A stretch of 64,000 nucleotides of DNA from Gammaproteobacteria bacterium (GCA_032250735.1 JAVVEP010000005.1:1-64000); one strand, 5' to 3'; positions 1-12,226 are shown, numbered from the stretch's first letter. Made by a program: numbers and translations. Notes: generated by a model from the letters alone, not told the origin.

Positions 1-1
1 C

Positions 2-571
2 CTGCATGAGATCCCGGCCGTGGTGCGCGATGTGCCGGACGAGGCCGCCGTGGCCATGGCGCTGATCGAGAATATTCAGCGTGAAGACCTGAATCCCATC
101 GAAGAGGCCGTCGCCCTGCAGCGCCTGATCGACGAATTTGAGATGACCCATCAGCAGGCCGCCGGCGCGGTGGGTCGCTCGCGGGCCGCGGTGAGCAATC
201 TGCTGCGCCTGCTGACGCTCAATGAGGACGTGCGCAAGATGCTGGAGCATGGCGATCTGGAGATGGGCCATGCCCGCGCGCTGCTGGCGCTGCAGGGACG
301 GGCGCAAAGCGAGGCGGCCCGCGAGGTCGCCACCAGGGGGTATTCCGTGCGCGAGACGGAACAGCTGGTGCGGCGTCTGGGCGCGCCTCCTGCGCAGGGC
401 AAAAAGGCCAGCCCGCTGCCGGATCCGGACATCCGCCGTTTGCAGGACGAGCTGTCCGGCAAGCTGTCGGCCAAGGTGCTGTTCCAGCATGCCGCCAGGG
501 GCAACGGCAAACTGGTGATCCACTACAACAGCCTCGATGAGCTGGATGGCATATTGCAGCGCATTCAGTAA
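2..571 (+). CDS. parB: Chromosome-partitioning protein ParB, C-terminal part (5' end outside window)
   Basis: The reading frame is open from the first bases, so the gene begins upstream; 189 residues are visible. ParB binds parS sites and, with the ParA ATPase, segregates the origin region. The visible part opens at the end of the CTP-binding N-terminal domain, with the family motif ENIQREDLNPIEEA. A helix-turn-helix follows (THQQAAGAVGRSRAAVSNLL) and then the C-terminal dimerisation region ending in DGILQRIQ. A position just upstream of the atp operon is the usual gidB-parA-parB-atp order of gammaproteobacteria. The GTG at position 20 is an internal codon, not the start. Confidence 0.95.
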   Translation: MHEIPAVVRDVPDEAAVAMALIENIQREDLNPIEEAVALQRLIDEFEMTHQQAAGAVGRSRAAVSNLLRLLTLNEDVRKMLEHGDLEMGHARALLALQGRAQSEAAREVATRGYSVRETEQLVRRLGAPPAQGKKASPLPDPDIRRLQDELSGKLSAKVLFQHAARGNGKLVIHYNSLDELDGILQRIQ

Positions 572-582
572 ATTAGCCCGAT

Positions 583-602
583 GCCCCGCCGGCTGGCGGG
601 GC
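583..602 (+). terminator. GC-rich hairpin after parB
   Basis: An 8-bp perfect stem (GCCCCGCC/GGCGGGGC) with a four-base loop begins 11 bases after the parB stop. No T-run follows, so it is at best a weak intrinsic terminator or an mRNA 3'-end stabiliser. The rest of the 308-bp gap to the next gene holds only the promoter candidate listed next. Confidence 0.35.
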
Positions 603-789
603 GGCGGGGGCCGCGCGGCCGATAAGCCTTTAAGGCATTGCTGAAATTTTCCACCCCAGTATTTTCCCTGGATTATTTCCCCGAAATTCTCCCTGCATTG
701 TCGCGAGACCAACCGCGCGGCGCGCCGTTTTCGGCGCGACCGGGCTGGCCTTGAGCACAGCAAAAACAGAAATATCTCCTGGATGTGGC

Positions 790-818
790 TTGCCGCGAGC
801 GGGGTGGCTGGTTATACT
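790..818 (+). promoter_or_regulatory. Candidate promoter of the atp operon
   Basis: TTGCCG (790-795) and TATACT (813-818) are separated by 17 bases, a good sigma-70 arrangement. They lie about 60 bases before the first ATP synthase gene. No operator was recognised. The call rests on match and position only. Confidence 0.45.
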
Positions 819-879
819 TCCGGCCCAATTTTGGGATGCCCCGGATGAGGGAAAGCTCCGAAGGCAGGGAGCGATACAG

Positions 880-1128
880 ATGAGCGAGGGTGGATCCAGG
901 GAAAAGCCCGGACTCAAGCCCGGACAAAAGCCAAAGCCCCCCGGACTGCTGTTGATCAGCGTCGGCACCATGCTTAGCTCGATGGTGGTTGCCGGTTTTT
1001 TACTGGGTTACTGGGTCGATACCTGGTTTGGGACGCAGCCCATCTTCATGCTGATTTTAGGCGCGATGGGTCTGGTTGGCGGCTTCCTGAAAATATACAA
1101 ATTGTTGAACGATCCGAAATTGCAGTGA
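880..1128 (+). CDS. AtpZ/AtpI-family small membrane protein
   Basis: This 82-residue protein has a hydrophilic, proline- and lysine-rich N-terminus and two membrane segments (about residues 25-45 and 52-70). The loop between them carries the motif GYWVDTWFGT, typical of the AtpZ/AtpI family thought to help assemble the c-ring or act in Mg2+ uptake. The ATG at 880 is preferred over the open frame back to 751 because AAGGCAGGGA lies just upstream and the added residues look like non-coding sequence. One base separates it from the next gene, so translation is probably coupled. The family is clear; its exact role is not settled. Confidence 0.75.
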   Translation: MSEGGSREKPGLKPGQKPKPPGLLLISVGTMLSSMVVAGFLLGYWVDTWFGTQPIFMLILGAMGLVGGFLKIYKLLNDPKLQ

Positions 1129-1129
1129 T

Positions 1130-1540
1130 TTGTTAGTGACCGGAATAGACAAAGCACTTGCAGGAAAAGCCCGCCGGGTTGTTATCGTCCAGTTGTCGAT
1201 GAGTCTGATCGTCGCGGCTGCATTTTTTGGGTTAAGTGAAGCAGGTTTGTGGAAGGCGTTGGCGGCCGGTTACGGTGGCCTGTCCAGCGTAGTGCTCGCT
1301 CTGATCTCGATCGGAGGCTTTAAGCGCGCGAATGCCATCGCGCTGAGTGATCCCAAACAGAGCATGATGATTTTATACATCGGTGCCGTGGTGAGATTTG
1401 CGGCAGTGATCGTGTTGCTGGGAATCGGGCTGGGATTGTTGAAGCTCGACGCGCTGGCCGTATTGATCGGCTTCGCCCTGGCACAGGCCAGTTATTTGAT
1501 GAGTGTGCGTGACCGCAACGCGGCGCGCAGCTCGGATTAA
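1130..1540 (+). CDS. atpI: ATP synthase subunit I
   Basis: This 136-residue protein has four hydrophobic segments and the typical size and place of AtpI, the non-stoichiometric assembly protein of the F1Fo ATP synthase. It starts at a TTG one base after the preceding stop; a GTG two codons later (1136) is the alternative. The motif GGFKRANAIALSDPKQSMM is characteristic of gammaproteobacterial AtpI. It is transcribed with the structural genes. Low sequence conservation is normal for this subunit, so the call leans partly on context. Confidence 0.85.
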   Translation: MLVTGIDKALAGKARRVVIVQLSMSLIVAAAFFGLSEAGLWKALAAGYGGLSSVVLALISIGGFKRANAIALSDPKQSMMILYIGAVVRFAAVIVLLGIGLGLLKLDALAVLIGFALAQASYLMSVRDRNAARSSD

Positions 1541-1549
1541 AAACGTTAA

Positions 1550-2383
<834 letters not shown>

Positions 2384-2479
2384 CACTACCACTGAGTGAA
2401 AGTTTTGAGAGGCCGTTTTGCAACAGGCGGCTTTTTGGAAAGTAATTATTTTTAATCTTGTTTTTAAACTTTAAGTTGA

Positions 2480-2779
<300 letters not shown>

Positions 2780-2891
2780 TATTTTCTTGCCATAGAGAAG
2801 ACGTTAAAGAACAGGCCACTAACTTGGCGATGCGCCGTCCGTTTTGTTGAATGTTAATAAAGCGCAGCGATAAGCCGGGAGGAAAGAAACA

Positions 2892-3362
2892 GTGAATATT
2901 ACAGTTACCCTTATAGCGCAGATGATCGCGTTCGGTTTGTTGATCTGGTTTGTCAACAAAGTGATGTGGGGCCCTCTGTCGGGGATCATGGAGGCGCGCC
3001 AGAAGCGTATCGCCGATGGTCTTGCGGCCGCTGAAAAAGGCAAGCACGAAGAAGAGCTGGCCAAAAAGAAGGCGGTTGAGGTGCTCAAGGAGGCCAAGGC
3101 CCAGGCGGCTGAAGTTGTGGCGCAAGGTCAGAAGCGTGCTTCTGAAATTGTTGAAGAGGCCAAGCAGACGGCACGCACTGAAGGTGAGCGTATCGTCACC
3201 GCCGCCAACGCCGAGATCGAGCGCGAGATTAATCAGGCAAAAGAAGCATTGCGTGCGCAAGTCGCCAGCATTGCTATTGCCGGTGCCGAAAAAGTGCTGC
3301 GGCGCGAAATCGATGCCAAGTCTCACGATGCCCTGTTGAACGAATTAGCAGCAGAGATCTAA
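2892..3362 (+). CDS. atpF: ATP synthase Fo subunit b
   Basis: Subunit b (156 residues) is the peripheral stalk: one N-terminal membrane helix (about residues 5-25) and a long charged coiled coil rich in Ala, Glu and Lys. It starts at GTG 2892 behind GGGAGGAAAG. The C-terminal segment [16 protein letters not shown] binds the delta subunit. Four bases separate it from atpH. Confidence 0.96.
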   Translation: MNITVTLIAQMIAFGLLIWFVNKVMWGPLSGIMEARQKRIADGLAAAEKGKHEEELAKKKAVEVLKEAKAQAAEVVAQGQKRASEIVEEAKQTARTEGERIVTAANAEIEREINQAKEALRAQVASIAIAGAEKVLRREIDAKSHDALLNELAAEI

Positions 3363-3366
3363 GGCC

Positions 3367-3903
3367 ATGGCTGAGAAATCTACTATCGCCCGACCTTATG
3401 CCGAAGCGGTTTTCCAGCTGGCGCATGCAGCCGGCCAGCTGAAGGAATGGTCTGGCATGTTGCAAACCGTGGCGATGATTGCTGCGGATGCGGGCATGCA
3501 AGGCATTATCGGCAACACCAGTGTCAACAAGGCGCAAGTGGCGCAGTTGGTGATTGATGTGGCCGGCGATGTGCTGACTGACGCAGGCGCAAATCTGGTC
3601 AAGTTGCTGACCGAAAATCGCCGCCTGGATGTGGTCGCTGAAATTGCCGAGCAATTTGAAACGCTGAAGGCCGAGGCGGAAAAAACCGTCGAGGCCGAAA
3701 TCGTATCCGCTCAGCAAGTCAGTGCGGCACAACAGGCGATGATCGCTGAAAAGCTTAAAGCACGTTTGGGACGTGAAGTGTCTCTCAAGTGCAGCGTTGA
3801 TGAGTCCCTCATGGGGGGCGCGATTATCAAGGCGGGCGATATGGTGATTGATGGTTCGGTGAGTGGTCAATTAAACAAGCTTTCCGTGGAGCTGGCAGGC
3901 TAA
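3367..3903 (+). CDS. atpH: ATP synthase F1 subunit delta
   Basis: Delta (178 residues) joins the top of F1 to the b-subunit stalk. The N-terminal helical domain begins STIARPYAEAVFQLA, a family signature. The C-terminal part contains SLKCSVDESLMGGAIIKAGDMVIDGSV in pieces typical of delta/OSCP. ATG 3367 lies four bases after the atpF stop, so the two are likely co-translated. Confidence 0.96.
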   Translation: MAEKSTIARPYAEAVFQLAHAAGQLKEWSGMLQTVAMIAADAGMQGIIGNTSVNKAQVAQLVIDVAGDVLTDAGANLVKLLTENRRLDVVAEIAEQFETLKAEAEKTVEAEIVSAQQVSAAQQAMIAEKLKARLGREVSLKCSVDESLMGGAIIKAGDMVIDGSVSGQLNKLSVELAG

Positions 3904-3941
3904 CGCAACGCGCGTTGAGCCGCCAAAAGAGGAAATAGAAA

Positions 3942-5483
3942 ATGCAATTAAATCCGTCTGAAATCAGCGAGCTGATCAAACAACGAATTGAGAAATTTGA
4001 CGTCTCCACCGAGGCGCGTAACGAAGGCACTGTGGTGGGTATCACCGACGGTATCGTGCGCATCCACGGGTTGTCCGACGTGATGCTGGGTGAAATGATC
4101 GAATTCCCCGGCAACACATTCGGTATCGCGCTCAATCTGGAACAGGACTCTGTCGGTTCCGTGGTGCTGGGTGCCTACGAGCACATCACGGAAGGCGACA
4201 AGGTGAAGTGCACCAACCGCATTCTGGAAGTGCCGGTCGGTCCGGGTCTGCTGGGTCGCGTGGTGAACTCCCTGGGTGTGCCCATTGATGGCAAGGGCGC
4301 GATTGATGCGAGCAGCTATGAGCCGATCGAAAAGGTTGCGCCGGGCGTTATCGAACGCAAGTCGGTTGATCAGCCGGTGCAGACCGGACTGAAGGCGATC
4401 GACGCCATGGTGCCGGTCGGTCGTGGCCAGCGTGAGCTGATTATCGGTGACCGCCAGACGGGCAAGACCGCTGTTGCCATCGATGCCATCATCAATCAGA
4501 AGGGCACCGGGGTTAAGTGTATCTACGTAGCTATCGGCCAGAAGGCCTCTTCCGTTGCCGCCGTGGTGCGCAAGCTGGAAGAACACGGTGCGCTGGCGCA
4601 TACCATCATCGTCGCCGCGACGGCTGCCGATCCTGCGGCCATGCAGTACATCGCACCGTATGCCGGTTGTACCATGGGTGAGTATTTCCGCGACCGCGGC
4701 GAAGATGCCCTGATCGTGTATGACGATCTGACCAAGCAGGCCTGGGCCTATCGTCAGGTTTCCCTGTTGTTGCGCCGTCCGCCAGGCCGTGAAGCCTATC
4801 CGGGCGACGTGTTTTATCTGCACTCCCGCCTGCTGGAGCGCGCCTCTCGCATCAATGCGAAAGAGGTGGAACGTCTCACCAATGGTGAAGTGAAAGGCAA
4901 GACCGGATCACTGACCGCTTTTCCGATCATCGAAACCCAGGCGGGTGACGTGTCGGCCTTCGTGCCGACCAACGTGATTTCCATCACTGACGGACAGATC
5001 TTCCTTGAAGCTGATTTGTTTAACGCCGGTATCCGTCCTGCCATTAACGCGGGTCTGTCGGTGTCGCGTGTGGGTGGTGCGGCGCAGACCAAGATCATCA
5101 AGAAGCTGGGTGGCGGTGTGCGTCTCGATTTGGCGCAGTATCGTGAACTGGCGGCCTTCGCGCAGTTTGCCTCCGATCTGGATGAGTCCACACGTAAGCA
5201 GATCGAACGTGGCCAGCGTGTTACCGAGCTGATGAAACAGTTGCAGTACTCGCCGCTGTCGGTTGCTGAAATGGCATTTTCGCTGTTTGCCGCTAACGAA
5301 GGTTTCCTCGACGACGTCGACGTGAAGAAGGTGGTGGCTTTTGAGGCCGCACTGCATTCCTTCCTGCGCGCCAACGCGGCCGACCTGCTTGCCAAGATCA
5401 ATGCAAGCGGTGACTTCAACGATGAGATCGCCGGTGAAATGACCGCGGCCATCACCAAGTTCAAAGCGTCTGGCACTTACTAG
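3942..5483 (+). CDS. atpA: ATP synthase F1 subunit alpha
   Basis: Alpha (513 residues, the same length as the E. coli protein) carries the non-catalytic nucleotide sites of F1. The Walker A motif GDRQTGKT occupies residues 169-176. The beta-barrel domain with [17 protein letters not shown] precedes it and the helical C-terminal domain follows. The start follows AAGAGGAAATAG. Confidence 0.98.
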   Translation: MQLNPSEISELIKQRIEKFDVSTEARNEGTVVGITDGIVRIHGLSDVMLGEMIEFPGNTFGIALNLEQDSVGSVVLGAYEHITEGDKVKCTNRILEVPVGPGLLGRVVNSLGVPIDGKGAIDASSYEPIEKVAPGVIERKSVDQPVQTGLKAIDAMVPVGRGQRELIIGDRQTGKTAVAIDAIINQKGTGVKCIYVAIGQKASSVAAVVRKLEEHGALAHTIIVAATAADPAAMQYIAPYAGCTMGEYFRDRGEDALIVYDDLTKQAWAYRQVSLLLRRPPGREAYPGDVFYLHSRLLERASRINAKEVERLTNGEVKGKTGSLTAFPIIETQAGDVSAFVPTNVISITDGQIFLEADLFNAGIRPAINAGLSVSRVGGAAQTKIIKKLGGGVRLDLAQYRELAAFAQFASDLDESTRKQIERGQRVTELMKQLQYSPLSVAEMAFSLFAANEGFLDDVDVKKVVAFEAALHSFLRANAADLLAKINASGDFNDEIAGEMTAAITKFKASGTY

Positions 5484-5537
5484 GCTTTTCTTTACTTATA
5501 AAAAGTTAAAAAGCTAAGAGAAGGTTAGGAGAAAGGC

Positions 5538-6398
5538 ATGGCAGTCGGTAAAGAGATACGCACCAAGGTCAAGAGCGTCCAGAACACGCAGAAGATCACC
5601 CGCGCCATGGAAATGGTGGCGGCGAGCAAGATGCGTAAGGCGCAGGATCGCATGAAGGCGTCACGCCCTTATGCGGACAAGATTCGCAACGTGATTCATC
5701 ACCTGGCGCAGTCGCATCCGGAATACAGGCATTCCTACATGCAGGACCGTGAGGTCAAGCGTGTGGGCTTTATTGTAGTGTCCAGTGACCGCGGTCTGTG
5801 TGGCGGCCTGAACTCCAACCTGTTTCGCGCCTCCCTCAAGTCACTGAGAGGCTGGGCGGACCAGGGTGTGGGGATTGACGTATGCGCGATCGGTTCCAAG
5901 GCCACCGGTTTCTTCAGACGCCTGGGCAGCAACATCGCCGCGCAGACCTCTCATCTGGGTGATGCCCCGCGCATCAGCGACATGATCGGTACCATCAAGG
6001 TGATGCTGGATGCCTATGACAAGGGCGAGATCGATCGTTTGTACGTGGTGTACAACAAGTTTGTGAGCACCATGTCGCAGGATCCGCAGATCGAGCAGTT
6101 ATTGCCGATCCAGGCCGAAGAGAAGAAAGAGTACGCCCATCACTGGGACTATCTCTACGAGCCGGAAGCCAAGGATGTGATTAGCGATCTGTTAACCCGT
6201 TACGTGGAGTCACTGGTCTATCAGGCCGTGGTGGAAAATGTGGCCTGCGAGCAGTCGGCACGAATGGTGGCCATGAAGGCCGCGTCGGATAATGCCGGTG
6301 ACCTTATCGATGAATTGAATCTGGCTTACAACAAGGCCCGCCAGGCCGCGATCACTCAGGAAATTTCCGAGATCGTCAGTGGCGCAGCAGCCGTATAA
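5538..6398 (+). CDS. atpG: ATP synthase F1 subunit gamma
   Basis: Gamma (286 residues) is the rotating central shaft. Both ends show the conserved coiled-coil helices: [20 protein letters not shown] at the N-terminus and [20 protein letters not shown] at the C-terminus. The motif [15 protein letters not shown] near residue 80 is diagnostic. GGTTAGGAGAAAGG provides the ribosome-binding site. A hairpin overlaps its stop codon. Confidence 0.98.
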   Translation: MAVGKEIRTKVKSVQNTQKITRAMEMVAASKMRKAQDRMKASRPYADKIRNVIHHLAQSHPEYRHSYMQDREVKRVGFIVVSSDRGLCGGLNSNLFRASLKSLRGWADQGVGIDVCAIGSKATGFFRRLGSNIAAQTSHLGDAPRISDMIGTIKVMLDAYDKGEIDRLYVVYNKFVSTMSQDPQIEQLLPIQAEEKKEYAHHWDYLYEPEAKDVISDLLTRYVESLVYQAVVENVACEQSARMVAMKAASDNAGDLIDELNLAYNKARQAAITQEISEIVSGAAAV

Positions 6399-6509
6399 CG
6401 GCTGCAGATACAAGAGGAAAGATGAAAGATGAAAGTTAACTACAGCGCGGCGCACGAAGCTAATTATCGTGAATGTACGCGAAGTTCGCATTCGTCTTTT
6501 ACTTGTATC
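6387..6509 (+). other. Hairpin and inverted repeat between atpG and atpD
   Basis: A perfect 7-bp stem GCAGCCG/CGGCTGC (6387-6393 and 6399-6405) encloses the atpG stop codon in its loop. Further on, GATACAAG (6407-6414) and its complement CTTGTATC (6502-6509) bracket an AT-rich stretch with repeated AAAGATG words. The 155-bp gap is unusually long for this operon. It may be an mRNA processing or stability element, or an old palindromic insertion. Function is not shown. Confidence 0.45.
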
Positions 6510-6550
6510 TTTACCCTTTTATCTTTTATCTGAATTACCAAGAGGACTGA

Positions 6551-7933
<1,383 letters not shown>

Positions 7934-7981
7934 GACAGGCTGGTTGTTGATGACTTTTTTGATCATGAAAGGGAACCGAAA

Positions 7982-8410
7982 ATGCCTATGACTATGCATG
8001 TAGACGTCGTAAGTGCCGAGGAAGAGATCTTTTCCGGCCCGGCCACAATGCTGTTTGCGCCGGGTGCGATGGGTGATCTGGGTATTTTGCCCCGTCACGC
8101 GCCGTTGCTGACACGCATCAAGCCCGGTGAAGTGCGGATTGTCACCGAGCAGGGTGCCGAAGAGCTGGTGCTGTATGTCTCCGGCGGAATGCTGGAGATT
8201 CAGCCCGAGTCCGTCACCATTCTGGCGGATACCGCCCAACGCGCCAGCGACCTCGATGAGGCGGCAGCGCTGCAGGCCAAAGAGCGTGCCGAGAAGCTGT
8301 TGTCGGACCAGAAGTCCGACGTCGACTATGCCGCAGCATCGGCAGAGCTGGCCGAGGCCATGGCCCAATTGCAGGCCATCGCCCGACTGCGAAAGAAGGT
8401 CGGCCACTAG
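7982..8410 (+). CDS. atpC: ATP synthase F1 subunit epsilon
   Basis: Epsilon (142 residues) binds gamma and regulates hydrolysis. It has the N-terminal beta-sandwich ([35 protein letters not shown]) and a C-terminal helical hairpin. It is the last gene of the operon. Its TAG stop lies inside the CTAG that begins the outer arm of the large palindrome described next. Confidence 0.97.
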   Translation: MPMTMHVDVVSAEEEIFSGPATMLFAPGAMGDLGILPRHAPLLTRIKPGEVRIVTEQGAEELVLYVSGGMLEIQPESVTILADTAQRASDLDEAAALQAKERAEKLLSDQKSDVDYAAASAELAEAMAQLQAIARLRKKVGH

Positions 8411-8676
8411 TGGTCCTTCAAGGTGATATTTGCGGATTCAGCGTTCCTGTGGTGTTTCGCCGCAAGACGCAGTGCGCAGGCAATGGCCATTCCCTTGTCA
8501 AGCACTGCAACGCCGCGGCGGGACACCACAGGATCGCCCGAAGGGTTGGCCTGTCAGCGTCCATGGCTGCGTTCCGCCTCTTGGAAAGGACTATGGCCAT
8601 TCCCTGCGAGGCGCGCCTTGCCCTGAACGCTGACAGGCCAACTGAACCCGCAAATATTACCTTGAAGGACCACTAG
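8407..8676. repeat. 270-bp nested palindromic (MITE-like) element at the end of the atp operon
   Basis: The two ends are 34-base inverted repeats (8407-8440 and 8643-8676) that differ at only two positions, and each ends in CTAG. Inside lie two independent hairpins. The first is formed by 8445-8455 with 8523-8533 (11 bp perfect), with a further GCAGTGC/GCACTGC arm. The second is formed by 8545-8560 with 8627-8642 (16 bp perfect). Both apical regions contain TATGGCCATTCCC or a close variant (AATGGCCATTCCC). No convincing reading frame exists within it. CTAG at both ends fits the YTAR target duplication of IS5-type elements. It would fold into a large structure in atp mRNA. Confidence 0.85.
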
Positions 8677-8710
8677 CCTCCGGCAGGCATCGGCAAAAGA
8701 CAGTAGACCA

Positions 8711-8737
8711 AAGGGCGGCTTATACCGCCCTTTTTTA
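8711..8737 (+). terminator. Intrinsic terminator of the atp operon
   Basis: AAGGGCGG and CCGCCCTT form an 8-bp stem with a six-base loop followed by a T-run. It lies beyond the palindromic element, which suggests the element was inserted between atpC and a pre-existing terminator. Confidence 0.9.
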
Positions 8738-8903
8738 TTGGTGGTAGAATTGTCATTAAAGCGGGCTAAACTGCACCGATGGCGCTGCCTATGGCCGCAA
8801 GGTGCTTGTTAATCCACAGGGCCTGGATAATGATTTCACTGTGTAGATATTAATTTGAAAGTGATGCAACCCGTACGATTGTGTAGAAAAGGATTTTTAG
8901 TTT

Positions 8904-10298
8904 ATGTCCCCTCTCAATGAAAGACCGTTAAGCGTAGTAGTGCTGGCCGCCGGCCAGGGCACGCGCATGAAGTCCAGCCTGCCGAAGGTGTTGCATACCA
9001 TCGCCGGGCGACCGCTGGTGGAACACGTTATTCAGGCCGCCCGGCAGCTGCAGGCCAGCGATATCCATGTGGTTTATGGCCACGGCGGTGAACAGGTGCA
9101 GCAGGCCCTGTCCGGCTACGACCTGAGCTGGGCGGAACAGGCCGAGCAGCTGGGCACCGGGCATGCCGTCGAGCAGGCCCTGCCGGGGATTGCGGATGAT
9201 CATCTGGTATTGCTGCTGTACGGTGATGTGCCGCTGATCAGCGTGGCGAGCCTGCGGCAGCTGCTTGCCGCCGGCGTGACCAGCGATGGCGCGGATGCGC
9301 TGGCGCTGCTGACCGCGAGGCTGGATGATCCGACCGGCTACGGCCGCATCGTGCGCGATGCCGGCGGGGCGGTGCAGGCCATAGTCGAGCAGAAAGATGC
9401 CAACGAACAGCAGCTGGCCATCACCGAGATCAATACGGGCATGCTGGCGGTAAATGCCGCGCTGCTGAAAAGATGGATCGACAGGCTCGACAACAATAAT
9501 GCCCAGGGCGAATTCTATCTAACGGATATTGTTGGCCTGGCGGTTGCCGATCATGTCAGTGTGAACACCACCAACCCCGCCGAGATTTGTGAGATAGAGG
9601 GCGTCAATAACAAGCGCCAGCTGGCCGAGCTGGAACGTGCCTATCAGTTGCGCCAGGCACGCCGGCTGATGGAAGACGGCCTGACGCTGCGTGACCCGGC
9701 CCGGTTTGATCTGCGTGGTGAGCTGATGATCGGCCGCGATGTGGAGATCGATATCAACGTCGTCATCGAAGGCCGGGTCGAGCTGGGCGATGGTGTGGTG
9801 ATCGGCCCGAATGTGGTGCTGAAGAATGTCACCATCGGCAGCGCCACCCAGGTGTATGCCAACAGCGTGCTGGAAGACAGTCGCCTCGGCAGCCATTGCG
9901 ATATCGGCCCCTTCGCGCGGCTGCGCCCAGAGACGCAGCTGGCGGACGGGGTGAAGATCGGCAACTTTGTCGAGATCAAGAAGTCCACCATCGCCGCCGA
10001 CAGCAAGGTCAACCACCTAAGCTATGTGGGTGACACCACCATGGGCAGTCAGGTGAATGTCGGCGCGGGCACCATCACCTGCAATTACGACGGGGCCAAT
10101 AAGCATCAAACCATCATTGGTGACAATGTGTTTATCGGCTCCGACACCCAGCTGGTCGCGCCGGTGACCATTGCCTCAGGCGCCACCATCGGCGCAGGCT
10201 CCACCATCACCCATGACACGCCCGCGAACACCCTGACCCTGAGCCGGGTCAAACAGGCCACGATCAACGGTTGGAGCCGACCGACAAAGAAGAAATAA
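8904..10298 (+). CDS. glmU: Bifunctional GlcN-1-P acetyltransferase / GlcNAc-1-P uridylyltransferase
   Basis: GlmU (464 residues) makes UDP-GlcNAc for peptidoglycan and lipopolysaccharide in the cytoplasm. The N-terminal pyrophosphorylase domain carries LAAGQGTRMKSSLPKVLH (about residues 14-31). The C-terminal half is a left-handed beta-helix with hexapeptide repeats and the acetyltransferase signature FVEIKKSTI...NHLSYVGD...GAGTITCNYDG. It stands immediately upstream of glmS, which supplies its substrate pathway. ATG 8904 gives the standard N-terminus. Confidence 0.98.
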   Translation: MSPLNERPLSVVVLAAGQGTRMKSSLPKVLHTIAGRPLVEHVIQAARQLQASDIHVVYGHGGEQVQQALSGYDLSWAEQAEQLGTGHAVEQALPGIADDHLVLLLYGDVPLISVASLRQLLAAGVTSDGADALALLTARLDDPTGYGRIVRDAGGAVQAIVEQKDANEQQLAITEINTGMLAVNAALLKRWIDRLDNNNAQGEFYLTDIVGLAVADHVSVNTTNPAEICEIEGVNNKRQLAELERAYQLRQARRLMEDGLTLRDPARFDLRGELMIGRDVEIDINVVIEGRVELGDGVVIGPNVVLKNVTIGSATQVYANSVLEDSRLGSHCDIGPFARLRPETQLADGVKIGNFVEIKKSTIAADSKVNHLSYVGDTTMGSQVNVGAGTITCNYDGANKHQTIIGDNVFIGSDTQLVAPVTIASGATIGAGSTITHDTPANTLTLSRVKQATINGWSRPTKKK

Positions 10299-10393
10299 TT
10301 GTAAGGATAAGTAATAAGAAATAGCTGTGGAAAACGCGCTACCGGCCGATCTGGCGATAGCGAAAGATAAACAAAACTCGAGACAAGAATCAG

Positions 10394-12226
10394 ATGTGTG
10401 GAATCGTTGGGGCTGTTGCGGATAGGGATGTGGTGCCGATTCTGGTGGAAGGGCTGCGTCGGCTGGAATACCGGGGTTATGATTCGGCAGGTATTGCGGT
10501 GCTGGACGCCGGTGGCTGCCTGGCGCGGGTGCGCTCGATGGGCAAGGTCGCCGCCCTGGTGGAGTCTATGGCGGACACGCTGAAGGGCACGGTCGGCATT
10601 GCCCACACCCGCTGGGCGACACACGGTGTGCCCAGTCAGAACAACGCCCACCCGCACATCTGCCGCGACACCGTCTCCGTGGTGCACAACGGCATCATCG
10701 AAAACCACGAAAAATTGCGCGCCGCACAGATCGCGGCCGGACACCGCTTTACCTCGGAGACCGACACCGAGGTCGTGGTCCATCTGCTGCATGACAATCA
10801 CGTGGATCAGGCCAAGGATCTGCTGGTCGCCGTGCAGGATACCGTCGCCGATCTTGAAGGTGCCTACGCCCTGGGCGTGATCAGCACCAGGGAGCCGGGG
10901 AGAATGATTGCCGCACGCCGGGGCAGTCCGCTGGTGGTCGGCGTCGGCATCGGTGAGTATTTCATCGCCTCGGATGCCGCGGCGCTGTTGCCGGTGACCC
11001 AACGCTTCATCTTTCTGCAGGAGGGCGACATTGCCGATATCCGGCGCAGTGGTCTGGTGATCTATGATGCGCAGGGCGCGGTGGTGGAGCGGCCAATAAA
11101 AGAGAGTGAGCTGTCGGCCGATGCGGTCGAGCGTGGCGAATATCGTCACTACATGCTGAAGGAAATCTACGAACAGCCGCGCGCCATTGCCGACACCCTG
11201 GAGGGCAGGATCAGTAACGGCCGGGTGCTCGATCAGGCCTTTGGCACCCGCGCCGCGGAAATCTTCGACACGGTGCAGGGCGTGCACATCATCGCCTGCG
11301 GCACCAGTTATCACGCGGGGCTGATTGGCCGCCACTGGCTGGAATCGATCGCCGGTGTTCCCTGTAGCGTGGAGGTGGCCAGCGAGTTTCGTTACCGCAA
11401 GCCGGTGGTGCGCAAGAATTCCCTGATCATCACCCTCTCGCAATCCGGCGAAACCGCCGACACCCTGGCCGGATTGCTGGAGGCCAGGCGACTGGGATTT
11501 GGCCACTCACTGTCGATCTGCAATGTGCCCGAGAGCTCACTGGTGCGCGAGTCGGATCTGGTGCTGCTGACCCGCGCCGGGCCGGAAATCGGCGTCGCCT
11601 CCACCAAGGCCTTCACCACCCAGCTGGTCGCATTGATGCTGCTGGTGATCGTACTGGGCCGCCGCCACGGCATGACAGCGGAAAACGAGGCCCGTCTGGT
11701 AGCCGAGCTGGAGAAGCTGCCGGCGGAGATCGACAGGGTGCTGAAGCTGGATGAACCCATTCGGCAGATCGCCGAACAGTTCGCCGATAAACATAACGCC
11801 CTGTTTCTCGGCCGCGGCGCACAGTACCCGGTGGCCATGGAGGGCGCACTCAAACTGAAAGAGATTTCCTACATCCATGCCGAGGCCTATCCCGCGGGTG
11901 AACTGAAGCACGGCCCACTGGCCCTGGTGGACGAAAGCATGCCCATCATCGCAGTAGCGCCTAACAATGAGTTGCTGGAAAAACTGAAATCCAACCTACA
12001 GGAAGTGCGCGCACGCGGCGGCAAGCTACTGGTGTTCGCCGACATGCACTCGCAACTAAAAGAAGAAGAGGGCCTGCAGGTACTGAATGTCGCCCCCGTG
12101 GACGACGCCATATCCCCCGTGGTCTACACCATCCCCCTGCAACTGCTGGCCTATTACGTCGCCGTGCTCAAAGGCACCGATGTCGATCAGCCGCGTAACC
12201 TCGCAAAATCGGTGACGGTGGAATAA
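10394..12226 (+). CDS. glmS: Glutamine-fructose-6-phosphate aminotransferase (isomerising)
   Basis: GlmS (610 residues) makes glucosamine-6-phosphate from fructose-6-phosphate and glutamine. Cys2 of MCGIVGAV is the glutaminase nucleophile after removal of Met1, so the start is secure. Two SIS isomerase domains follow (CGTSYHAG, ITLSQSGETADT, STKAFTTQL), and the C-terminus ends PRNLAKSVTVE, the usual GlmS tail. The last codons form the attTn7 recognition region. The 95-bp gap from glmU suggests an operon. Confidence 0.98.
   Translation: MCGIVGAVADRDVVPILVEGLRRLEYRGYDSAGIAVLDAGGCLARVRSMGKVAALVESMADTLKGTVGIAHTRWATHGVPSQNNAHPHICRDTVSVVHNGIIENHEKLRAAQIAAGHRFTSETDTEVVVHLLHDNHVDQAKDLLVAVQDTVADLEGAYALGVISTREPGRMIAARRGSPLVVGVGIGEYFIASDAAALLPVTQRFIFLQEGDIADIRRSGLVIYDAQGAVVERPIKESELSADAVERGEYRHYMLKEIYEQPRAIADTLEGRISNGRVLDQAFGTRAAEIFDTVQGVHIIACGTSYHAGLIGRHWLESIAGVPCSVEVASEFRYRKPVVRKNSLIITLSQSGETADTLAGLLEARRLGFGHSLSICNVPESSLVRESDLVLLTRAGPEIGVASTKAFTTQLVALMLLVIVLGRRHGMTAENEARLVAELEKLPAEIDRVLKLDEPIRQIAEQFADKHNALFLGRGAQYPVAMEGALKLKEISYIHAEAYPAGELKHGPLALVDESMPIIAVAPNNELLEKLKSNLQEVRARGGKLLVFADMHSQLKEEEGLQVLNVAPVDDAISPVVYTIPLQLLAYYVAVLKGTDVDQPRNLAKSVTVE

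Noticed and set aside
8410-8676. Rightward ORF of 88 residues across the palindrome after atpC
   Set aside because: Its sequence is dictated by the inverted repeats, several overlapping frames exist there, and no ribosome-binding site is seen.
10106-11506. 466-residue ORF antisense to glmU/glmS
   Set aside because: Same reason as above; both sense genes are certain.
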